This document shows, one piece after another, positions 48,241 to 58,205 of a stretch of DNA of 64,000 nucleotides (its first letter is position 1; each line of letters starts with the position of its first letter). Position numbers and translations under genes: made by a program. This DNA comes from Plantago ovata. Lineage: Eukaryota > Streptophyta > Magnoliopsida > Lamiales > Plantaginaceae. The notes under the pieces are model-generated. The model saw nothing but the letters and a program-made list of their open reading frames with translations. It did no database searches and was not told where the DNA came from. The stretch covers positions 58,079,550 through 58,143,549 of the forward strand of contig CM051457.1 in NCBI GenBank assembly GCA_028274465.1, given 5' to 3'.

Positions 48241-50998
48241 GCTCAAAAGGAGACCACTGAAGTGGTAATCATCACTAAAGATCATCAAGTAAGTTCTGAG
48301 GAACTGTACTTGAACTTCAAAAGGACTACTTTGTCACAAGTTGCTAAGTCCGTCAGCAACTGGCAAAGATATAGGAGAATGGACTTATCTGATATTCACC
48401 TTCATCTTTCAAATGAGAAAAAGAGATCTTCTCTGCTGAAGCTCGAAACATTTGTCCACTCCATCCTTCCTGAAGAAATGACATATTCTCAGTAAATGAG
48501 CTCTAATCTGATTGCTAAAATCAGAGAGAATATGAAGGCAAAATTCAAGTGTGCCTCTCCAGCTGAACAAGCTGTGATGCTCAAAGGTTCATTTGTACCT
48601 GTGGTGGCTGATCCCCTCAAAATCAATGAGGAAGAGGAAGTGACAAGTGTTGCTTTATACAAGCACGTTGAGCTAGTAATTATGACCGATGATGATGAAG
48701 AGGAAGAAGATGAGAACATTCCCGCTGATCCAAGTGATGATGAAGGGAAAGATTCCAAGGACAAGAAAGACGATGATGATGACAATCAAGGTCCAAGTCC
48801 TGATGCTGGAGGATTGAAATTGACAGTTGCTGAAAATACTCCACAAGAAAATCAGCAAGCTGAACAACAACAACCTCAACAAGAATCTCAACCTCCTCCT
48901 ATTGCTGCTGAAAATCAAGCACCTGTGCAAGGTGCTGATACTGAAGAAGAATATGCCAGAAAAAGGGCTGCCTTGAAAAATGGCAAAAGTCCAGTTTCTG
49001 ATGCCAAGGTTACTGAAGAAAACCTTGATGATTATGATGAACAAGATGAAGATTACCAACGCGCTCTTCAGAACAGTCTCTTGATCCATGCAAGGCATAC
49101 GCAGGATCTAGAAATTGGTCAATCTTCAGGAGTAAGATCAAAGCAAGTCCCCTCCCTTCCATTTACTACTGGCGAAACTCCAGTAATTGAGCCCCAAACT
49201 CAATTAAAACTAACTACTGGCGAAACTCAAGTTATTGAGTCTCAAACGTTGCCTTTAGCAACTACTCAATTAAAACTAACTACTGGTGAAACTCCAGTTG
49301 TTGAGTTCGAAGTGTTTCCATCAGCAACCACTCAACAAAAAGGAGGTGAAGATGCTGACTTAGGTTCTAAAGTTGCTGAACTTGATGAATCTGAGGATGA
49401 CGACTACTTGTTAGAAAATGAGGATGAACAATCCAAGAGAGACCCAAAAGTTGTTCAGATTCCTCCTCCTGATTACATCACTGATAAAGACGATTGCTTA
49501 AGAGCCGAATTGCTATTACAGGATGATCAGTTTGCTTCTGAACTAAAAGTTCATTCCTTGACACCACATCTAGTGCCGTTCCCAAGAGTTGAGGAGTTTA
49601 CTCCGAGAATTTTGGCACGCACTAAAGAAAGTCCATGATGCCTGCAAAGCAAAAGATGAGGCATTGTTTGCTGAGAGACCACTTGACTTTGGAAAAATAT
49701 TGGCTACAGTGTTGAGACGCACTACAACTTTGACAATAACTCAGAAAGACATCAGTCTTTATCACAAGAGCTATGAAGAAGATGTAAGTCAAGCCCTCAA
49801 GCTAGCAAAGACCTCTCTCGTGAAGGCTCAGACTTTCATGGATGAGAAGGTCGCAACAGAGAAAAGACATGAAGAGAACATGGTGAGCATTCAAAAAGAG
49901 TTGTCAAAAATGACTTCTGATCAGCAACAAATCATCATGAAGTATAATAGTTTAAGCACTCTTGCTGAAAATTGCAATGAGTTTTATTCTCTGCACATCA
50001 CTCCGATGTTGCAATCCATGTCTAAGGGGGAAAAGAAGAGTACCAGAAAAAGAAACCAAACCCCTCCTGCTGTTGATGAGCCACTGCCCATAGAACCGCT
50101 TGCTGAAAGAGAGCAAAGTTCTAAAAGGCAAGCAGAATCTGAGTTGAATTCAGCAAGTACCAAAAAGAGAAAAACCGCTGCTGAAACTCAAGATTTTTGC
50201 CATACTGAAAGTCATCAAAATCTGAATGAAGATGATGAAGATGATGACAATCAAACAATAGCTCAAGCCATAAGAGCTAGACCCTTAACAGCCTTGACTC
50301 CGTCTGGCCACTCAAAGCATTTCTCGTCTGACTCTTCAGCAAGAGATCAAGATAATGCTAAAACAAGAAGAAGAAGGCAAAGACAGGAAGAAAAGAGGCT
50401 GGCCAGCATTGCTATTGGCTCCGGCATTGAATACACAAAGACAAGCAATGAAGAAACCACTCAAAATGTTATCAGAAACATTCATGGTTGCTGGATCTTA
50501 AAGCTGGAAGATTTGCTGGTAAATGAGTTCTTTCCTACAGCCATATTGAACCAAATGTTCACATGGATTGAACTCAAGGTACAAAGAAATCAAAGGGAAG
50601 AATCCCTCCCAAGAAATATTGCTGGGAAATGGTTGAATCTCGAGGTCTCAGTAAGAAGAATTGCCATTGGTAAGACTTATAGACAACAACCAAATCTGAT
50701 CAAACCACCTGGCATTGCTTACTACTCTGACCCAGTAACAAAGAAAACAAAGAAGAGACTTGGATTGATTCCTTATGAGTACTTCTATCTCACTGCTAAG
50801 GATCAAGAAGAAGATCTTCTCTGGCTAAGAAAGATTCATCCGAAAAGCATTTCAGATACACAGCTTCTCCATGCCAGCAATTGGGGCATGCATTTGTGGG
50901 TGACTAACTACATGGAAATGAATGCTGAAAAGCATCATCATACTGCCTGCAAAAATGCAAGAATTCTTCAACTACAAGTTCGTAGGCTTCTGGAAAAC

Positions 50999-52290
50999 TG
51001 ATGAATGTGTATTTTACACTTTCATTTGAGTCTTTTTCACCTATTTTAGCTATCCTCTATGATAATTTAGCTATATTTTAGTGCATTTTATTAGAATAGT
51101 GTCATGTTTCCCTTTAGATTTTATTTTACAGGTTTTGGTTGAAAAACGAGGATTTCCGAGCAATTATATTGAAGTTGACAAGGAACTGGTGTTCCAGAAG
51201 CCTATTTGGAGTATCTGAAGGTTTCCGGATAGGATTTTGAGTCTAGGGGTCGAATCTGAAGGTTAGAAGGCCACTAGAAGTCAGAAACCGAGTCCGAAAA
51301 GGGGAAGAAATCCAAAAACGCGTCGAAAACGCGGAATTCCGCGAAATTTACTCCCGGGCGAATCGTCCGGGACGTGGGGCGAATCACCGGGCGAATCACC
51401 ATTCGCCCCACACTATTTCGAAGCCTATATATAGTTGCTCAGTTTTTCTCCGAAATTCATACTTTTCCAGACCTATTATGTCACCTTTCTATGTAGTTTT
51501 AGGTAGGAACTTCCCAGAGCCTGTTCTGGGGGTTCGTAGCTTAGGAGACACTTCTTCATAGCAGTTTGGAGCTTGTAAGATCGCGATTCTTCGGAGACTG
51601 ACAACCTTCGGTAACATTGTATCCTACGGTTTATTCTACTTATTTTTATATATCTTTCAACATGTTTTCTTCTATGATTTCTGTTGATTGCATGACAACT
51701 ATGAGTAGCTAAGCTTATCGTTGGTGGTAGTATGTGAATTCTTAGCGAAGGGTAGATAATCATGCTAATGGCTATATCGCGCATTATACTCCGTGTTATT
51801 GCTCTATTTCGTTGATCAGGCTCAGCCTAAATCCTCATATGTTGATTAATTATTATGCACAATTGGACCCTCGTCGACCTATGCATATCTATATCTTCGT
51901 AGTGTTGAATAATTACGGAACACAATTGGACAATAGCGCTTGACTTGTCAGTATCTTTATCTTCGTAGTGTTTAATAAATACAACAGGACAATTGATTGA
52001 TCAAAGATCTCCATGCAAGAGCGAGGAATTTACGCATGATTATTGACCCGTTATGCTTTGAAGGATCATACTATCACCAATCTCCATTATCTGTTAGAAA
52101 ATCCTTTGCTATACCGTCTGCTGTTTTTATATTCTTTAGTTAAATAGATAAAGCTAGTTATAGTCCTTAGAGAACGACACTCTAGGTCATTCTACTGCTA
52201 CACTACGGTTTTTGTTGTAGTTGTGAATTGCCTTTGGCTAAATAACAAATTTATTTGATTAATCGAGACATGACAATCTTCGGTTCATCA
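50999..52290 (+). repeat. GypD 5' LTR
   Basis: 1,292 bp, TGATGAATG to GGTTCATCA. PalB array at 51353-51413 (rearranged) directly upstream of the TATA box CTATATATAG at about 51425-51434. Confidence 0.93.
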
Positions 52291-52293
52291 AAT

Positions 52294-52311
52294 TGGCGCC
52301 GTTGCCGGGGA
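52294..52311 (+). other. GypD primer-binding site (tRNA-Asp)
   Basis: TGGCGCCGTTGCCGGGGA, an exact complement to the plant tRNA-Asp 3' end, three bases after the LTR. Confidence 0.93.
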
Positions 52312-52435
52312 CTATACTCCTTTTTTCTGTTTAATTTGTTTATATTTTCAGCATTCAATTCCTAATTCTGGTAGTTTTAGTTTTCCTTTTTAATCTCTCT
52401 CTGATACTTCTGTCCTAGTCTGTCACAGATAGTGT

Positions 52436-54474
52436 ATGCCACATACACGATCTAGAGGAACACCGCTTGCTGATTCAATTGCTGAGATCGACAGAGTCTA
52501 CCACCAAAGAAGGCGACTACTTCAAAGGCGTGCACTAGAGGAAATAGAGGATACCGATTTCTCTGAATCTCTACATAGTCTTTTCAAGGAAATCGACGGA
52601 ATGGCAGAAGCAAGACCACTGAAAGCATGGGTTCAACCCACCAAGGATCGTATGAGGGGACCGGCGATTGTTCTTTCCTCTGCAACTCGAGATCTAGAAA
52701 TCAAGAACCACGCATTCCAACAACTTCCGAGGTTCTATGGCTTATCAAGGGAAGATGTGATGGGGTACTTGCACGATATAGACGATTTCGTCAACCAACT
52801 CCCACGACCCGGAGCTGAAATAACAACGGATGAGTTACGGATGAAGGTTTTTGCTATGGGACTTGGCGACAGAGCCAAGTCATGGTTGAGTTCTCTACCA
52901 GCAGGCTCGTTGGACACTTGGGAGAAGGTTTTTTCAGCTTTCATGGAAAAATACTTCCCTCACACCTTGACTACCGCGCTAAAGGTGCAAATTACTGGAT
53001 TCAAGCACGACTATGATGAGACCATCTACACCGCGTTTGAGAGGTTCCAAGATCTCACGAACAAGTGCCCTCACCATGGTTTTGAACTTTCTGACCTAGT
53101 CGAACACTTCTACAATGGACTAACCTTCGAGAACCAACAAGTGGTGGATTTCCAGTACCGACTCAAGAAGCCCCTATGTATAGGGGGAATGGGGAACAAT
53201 TCGAGTGCTTTACCAACGAATTGAAGCAAGTCCTCAAGAGCGCCACTGGAACAACTATTTCGAACGAAGTATGCCGAATATGCAAGAACTATGGGCATGG
53301 GACTCATATGTGTAGATCGGAGCTTGCGTATGATGATGGCAACTGGGCTCGAGGAGGCGAAGAGGAAGCCTTTGCTACGGAGTTTGGTACTCAAGAAGCT
53401 AGCTACGGACAAGACGGTAGGAATCCTGGAGATGGATTTTGGAGAAGAGGATTCCGAAACAATCAAGGGTATGCACTGGCTAACCAAACTTATGGCCCTA
53501 ACCAAGACCGTAGTAGGCTAAACTATGGTAATGACCACTGCGAAAACCCTGCTCCGAAAGAGCCACCGAAGTCGAAGTCGGCTCAACTGATGGAGAACTT
53601 GCGAAAGATGGTTGATCACACCCAAAGTTTTCTCAAACGTTATGAAGAAGATTCTGAGAAGACTAGGGAAAGGCTTGATAGGTTGGAATAGAGCACTAGG
53701 CTTGCCCATCAAAAGATGCAGGAGTTGATCGACTGAGGAGCAAGTAGGGAACAAGGCAAACTGCCTAGCAACACTGAGAAGTCGAATTCCATTACATTGG
53801 CTGGTGATCTACTTGGCGAAATCACCATCAAGAAGGTTGCTAAGTGTGAGTGTTGCAAGAAGGAAGAACTTCTACAAGCTAAGGAAGAAGAGAAGGACAT
53901 TGGTTCTAACGGAAGTGATAAGGAGCAAGAGGATCCCGAACCACTCCCTAAAAGTTTCGATGTTAAGGTCGGGATTGGTGAGCTTGAAGATGTCCGTGCC
54001 ACACTAGACACGGGATCCTACTCTAACATACTCCCTTTGAATGTGTTTGAAAAGTGTAGCCTTGGAAAACTGTCTGAGCATAGGGCTATTGTGCAACTGG
54101 CGGATGGATCCTTTATGAGACCCGAAGGCGTTGTGAAAAATGTGTTGGTCAAGATTGGTGAAGCTTCTGTATACACTAATTTTGTAGTTATGCCGGCGTC
54201 TGCACCTGGAACGGGGGATGTCATTCTCTTGGGGCGAACGTTCTTGACTAAGCTACGCTCCGTGATGGACATCTACCAAAGAACTTGCACTATTGAAGTT
54301 GATGGCAAGCAACATGTGTTGCAAGCCATTTCTGATCCACCTGATCCGCCTGATAATTCTTACACTACTCACTACTGTGGTCTTGCGGCCTATGTTCTTT
54401 CCTATTCACAGGTTCGTGGCATGAAGAGGAGATCAATGAAGGGGAAGTCTAGTACCCGCAGAAAGAAGAGCTAG
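52436..54474 (+). pseudogene. GypD gag-protease, degraded
   Basis: Starts MPHTRSRGTPLADS. The gag core is complete to VVDFQ (about 53154). A deletion relative to GypB there removes roughly 130 bases and shifts the frame; it then reads on from 53176 with FECFTNELKQVL and the zinc knuckle CRICKNYGHGTHMC. TAG (53689) and TGA (about 53734) interrupt the coiled-coil region. The protease frame continues to 54474, with a Cys-rich CECCKKEE and LDTGSYSN (Asp codon 54007-54009) and a basic C-terminus. No RT follows; the stop is about 45 bases from the conserved stem-loop. Confidence 0.87.
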
Positions 54475-54517
54475 GCACAGACAGGAGTCGAGTCAAAGAC
54501 TTTAAACAATGGCGCTA

Positions 54518-54535
54518 TCCGGGAGGCAACCCGGA
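54518..54535 (+). promoter_or_regulatory. Conserved stem-loop after gag-protease (GypD)
   Basis: TCCGGG, loop AGGCAA, CCCGGA: a perfect 6-bp stem and the same loop as in GypA, whose stem differs by paired changes. Confidence 0.65.
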
Positions 54536-56096
54536 GTTTTTATCGCTTTCTTTATCGCTTTCTTTACCGCCTCCGCTGAAGGTTAGTGTGTTTTGTTGTT
54601 TTGTTTTCTCACGAGTTTGATATAGTATTATAGGTCACTTATACAAGCATTAGCTCTCACCTTGAATCCACTTTCGACGTTCGGGACGAGCGACGACGTT
54701 CAGGTTTGGGGAGGAGGTTATCGCTGGTTATCTCTATACTTATCTTGCTTATGATAAACTCGTGAAATTTTTGCATTTGCACGTTTACTGCTTTCCTAGG
54801 ATAGTCTTGCATGTTTTATATGGAGTTTATTGCCGAATTTTTTGAACTTTTTTATTGGGTAGATCAACTATCTATGCCTTTAATCATATGCTTCATCTAT
54901 ATGAATTTGTTTGAGGTTTTTCTCACTTGGCTTGTCACATTTATGTATTGCACTTAGTTAAGTTTGGTAGTCTCGACATCACTTAGTGGTGTTTTCTCTA
55001 CTGCGGTTCACGAAGGCCTTTATAATAGGATGATGCATGTTAGGGTCTTATGGTTGTTTTCCCGAGTAATTATGTACCTAAGAGGCAACAAGTCTTCACC
55101 ATGCTTTGAGATTGCTAAATGCCTAGGAAGGAGGTAGTGTGAGGTTGTGTGATCCTTTGTTTATAACCTATTCTTTCGAATAGGTTTGGGGAGGGGGTTA
55201 TACCATCATTAGACTTGTTTTCGTTCATTTCCGTATCGTGAGTTTATTTTTCCTTTTCCGTAAATTTTGTACTCCAACCTATTCTTTCGAATAGGTTTGG
55301 GGAAGTCGTGTGAGTCATTTTGTTTCTCTTTTTGTTATGCTACTTCTGGCTAAAAAAAAATCGAAAAAAAAGAAAAAAAAATTCCAGGAAAAAAGAAAAA
55401 AAAGAAAAAAAGAAACTGGAAAGAAAAAAAAGAAAAAAAGAAAAGACCCCAAAAAATCAAAGAAGGGTCCAAAAAAAGAAAGCCAAATAGCAGTTTAGCA
55501 ATGTGTTGTGTCTCATTTTCCAATTCTTGTAATGTTCGTAATCGTGTTGTAATTTTCTATTTTTTATCTTTTTGTTTTGAGTGTCATCTGTTCTAGACCA
55601 CCCTCGTCCTGCCATTCAGGAAGTGGTGAATAGCTTAAGACTTTACTTGAGAGATGGGTAGAATAGGGGAGTGTTATCTTTTATAGGGAACCCTCCTTCG
55701 TTTGATGAGAGCCAGTACTGGTTCGACCTCTTTGAGGGAAAGTCTTAAACTTGGTGAACAACAGTAAGTCCTCAGTTTCATAAGCACGGGACAACCATTT
55801 GTATCTTAGCATGCTTCATTACGTCGTCACTGACTAGGTCCAGGTAGAGAATGTTACGAGAGACTATCTTGTCTTGACATAAGTGCTTATGTGGATGTGT
55901 ATAAGTCAATCGAGGTATTCTTCAACCTATATTCATGCTTTGATTTATATGGTTTTTGTTCATATGTTTTTTGATAAATTCAGTGGATTAGTTCATTTTA
56001 TTTGGCATGAGACTCCATTTTGTGTCTTGCATTGTTTTTTGCATTAGAGTCTAGCTTAGTTGCTTGAGGACAAGCAAAGGTTCGGTTTGGGGAGAT
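54536..56096 (+). other. GypD 3' untranslated region: hairpin/polypurine modules, A/G-rich tract, PPT
   Basis: Hairpin AACCTATTC / TTTC / GAATAGGTT at 55165-55186, running into GGTTTGGGGAGGGGG (55183-55197); a second at 55276-55297 running into GGTTTGGGGAAG; an A/G-rich tract at 55346-55480; and a third hairpin TTGCTTG / AGGA / CAAGCAA at 56060-56077, just before the true PPT (56084-56096). The block 55590-55870 is conserved in all four gypsy elements. No coding signal. Confidence 0.75.
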
Positions 56097-57850
56097 TGAT
56101 GAATGTGTATTTTACACTTTCATTTGAGTCTTTTTCACCTATTTTAGCTATCCTCTATGTTAATTTAGCTATATTTTAGTGCATTTTATTAGAATAGTGT
56201 CACGTTTCCCTTTAGATTTTATTTTACAGGTTTTGGTTGAAAAACGAGGATTTCCGAGCAATTATATTGAAGTTGACAAGGAACTGGTGTTCCAGAAGCC
56301 TATTTGGAGTATCTGAAGGTTTCCGGATAGGATTTGGAGTCTAGGGATCGAATCTGGAGGTTAGAAGGCCACTAGAAGTCAGAAACCGAGTCCGAAAAGG
56401 GAAAGAAATCCAAAAACGCGTCGAAAACGCGGAATTCCGCGAAATTTACTCCCGGGCGAATCGCCCGGGACGTGGGGCGAATCGCCCCACACTATTTCGA
56501 AGCCTATAAATAGTTGCTCAGTTTTTCTCCGAAATTCATACTTTTCCAGACCTATTCTCTCACCTTTTTCTGTAGTTTTAGGTAGGAACTTCCCAGAGCC
56601 TGTTCTGGGGGTTCGTAGCTTAGGAGACACTTTTTCATAGCAGTTTGGAGCTTGTAAGATCGCGATTCTTCGGAGACTGACAACCTTCGGTAACATTGTA
56701 TCCTACGGTTTATTCTACTTATTTTTATATATCTTTCAACATGTTTTCTTCTATAATTTCTGTTGATTGCATGACAATTATGAGGAGCTAAACTTATCGT
56801 TGGTGGTAGTATGTGAATTCTTAGCGAAGGGAAGATAATCATGCTAATGGCTATATCGCGCATTATACTCCGTGTTATTGCTTTATTTCGTTGATCAGGC
56901 TCAGCCTATATCCTCGTATGTTGATTAATTATTATGCACAATTGGACCCTCGTCGACCTATGCATATCTATATCTTCGTAGTGTTGAATAATTACGGAAC
57001 ACAATTGGACAATAGTGTTTGACTTGTCAGTATCTTTATCTTCGTAGTGCTTAATAATTACAACAGGACAATCGATTGATCAAAGATCTCCATGCAAGAC
57101 CGAGGAATTTATGTTTATTATACATTGACCATCAATATTTTCTAGTTTATGAAATTTACACGAAAAACTTTTAAAATTTTCAAATGGATCCCAAATGCAA
57201 TTGCAAATCTATCCCAACAACATTAATATGAAAAAATAAGTCCCAAAATTTTTTTTTTCATCCTTTTTCCTTTTTTTTTTTTTACTTCTTCTTCTTCAAA
57301 AATCCGGTGCCGGAACCGGTGGCAGCTCCGGTCAGAGCTGCCACGCAGCTCCAGATCGGAGCTGCCATGGCAGCTTCCGATCTGGAAGCTGCCAGGCAGC
57401 TCCGATCGTGAGCTGCCGGAGCTGCCATGGCATCGGAAGCTGCCATGGCAGCTCTGACCGGAGCTGTCACCGGTTCCGGTGCCTGATTCCGGCACCGGAT
57501 TTTTTAATAAGAAGAAGAAAAAAAAGTAAAAAGGAAAAAAAAATAAATTAAAAAAGAAAATCTAAGGCCATGTTTGGTTGTATGAGAGAGAAAATCTCAA
57601 AATTCTGTTGTCAACACCGGAATGGCCAAATGGTCCTGAATGTAATTCTTTGCAAGACGGTCCTTCAGATGAAAAGATGTCATCTAGAAGTAATATTCCC
57701 TAAATAGATAAAGCTAGTTATAGTCCTTAGAGAACGACACTCGAGGTCATTCTACTGCTACACTACGGTTTTCGTTGTAGTTGTGAATTGCTTTTGGCTA
57801 AATAACAAATTTTTTTGATTAATCGGGACCCGACAATCTTCGGTTCATCA
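56097..57850 (+). repeat. GypD 3' LTR with insert
   Basis: Matches the 5' LTR to about 57108 and again from 57704. About 120 bp of LTR (the part containing GCATGATTATTGACCC and onward) is replaced by a foreign segment of about 595 bp. PalB array 56452-56492 has fewer units than other copies. Confidence 0.9.
57109..57703. mobile_element. FB1: foldback-like insert with GC-rich palindrome core
   Basis: A/T-rich flanks surround a GC-rich core (57303-57499) that is an inverted repeat: 57314-57342 and 57447-57475 are complementary over 29 bases with one mismatch. Inside are tandem GAGCTGCCATGGCAGCT-like palindromes. T-rich (57250-57290) and A-rich (57505-57545) runs extend the fold. A GGCCATGTTTGGTT word near 57566 resembles ends of plant MITEs. 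No clear TSD; the insertion came with loss of LTR sequence. It shares words with the right-edge element. Class unassigned. Confidence 0.55.
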
Positions 57851-58205
57851 AAAACTACGAAAAGGACTGTGTTGAATTTACTGCACTTGCTGAGAAGAGT
57901 GTAAGAGAGATTTTGAGAAAATCTTCTGGAAGAGCTTAACTCTCTGCAATAGTTTTGTTAAAGTGTTTGTTTGCTGATTCTGTTTAAAGTTATCTCTGCT
58001 ACTTCTTGTAATCTTCTGAAAGATAACTATCAGCAATGAAGCTTTTTGACTCTTATTGGTTTTTGATTATGCAATTTACTTATGCTTACTGTTTAATTAT
58101 TCAAGTATGCTTGCATTAATCAACTGATTTATTCAACATCAGAAACCTCTAAAAGGGTAACAATTAATTTATCCATGGATTGCTAACATCAAAAAGGGGA
58201 AAATT

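Larger units (their letters stand above)
50999..57850 (+). mobile_element. GypD: compact Athila-like element (gag-protease only)
   Basis: TSD AAAAC at 50994-50998 and 57851-57855, inserted in Cop2 ORF3. 5' LTR 50999-52290, tRNA-Asp PBS, gag-protease 52436-54474, stem-loop 54518-54535, 3' UTR, PPT, 3' LTR 56097-57850 with a foldback insert. ORF2, RT and integrase are all absent. It is the cleanest copy of this family in the window. Confidence 0.93.
45806..57939 (+). pseudogene. Cop2 ORF3: very long accessory protein, split by GypD
   Basis: Coding pieces 45806-50998 and 57856-57939, about 1,750 codons. Lesions: TAA near 46013, frameshift near 47484, TAA near 48493, frameshift near 49615, then the GypD insertion. 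Parts in order: a Lys/Ser-rich N-terminus; a structured domain (MEFYNNAEIQ ... IPTTGTEDD ... WAKYIFNRL ... FPVMYGIKICYILE); basic clusters KKKRKADDD and KRKRTG flanking a TQT motif (47027-47035); long Ala/Glu/Gln/Thr-rich sequence with recurring AE pairs; three intron-like modules; acidic runs; a coiled-coil-like segment (DEKVATEKRHEENM); another basic region (RRRRQRQEEKRL); and a C-terminal domain (IPYEYFYLTAKDQEEDL). I see no signal peptide or transmembrane helix, so an envelope role is not supported. The N-terminal domain may belong to the 'putative plant transposon protein' class. Function unknown. Confidence 0.75.

Noticed and set aside
45806..51001. ORF3 as an envelope gene
   Set aside because: No signal peptide, transmembrane segment or Cys-rich ectodomain visible; basic nuclear-type clusters instead.
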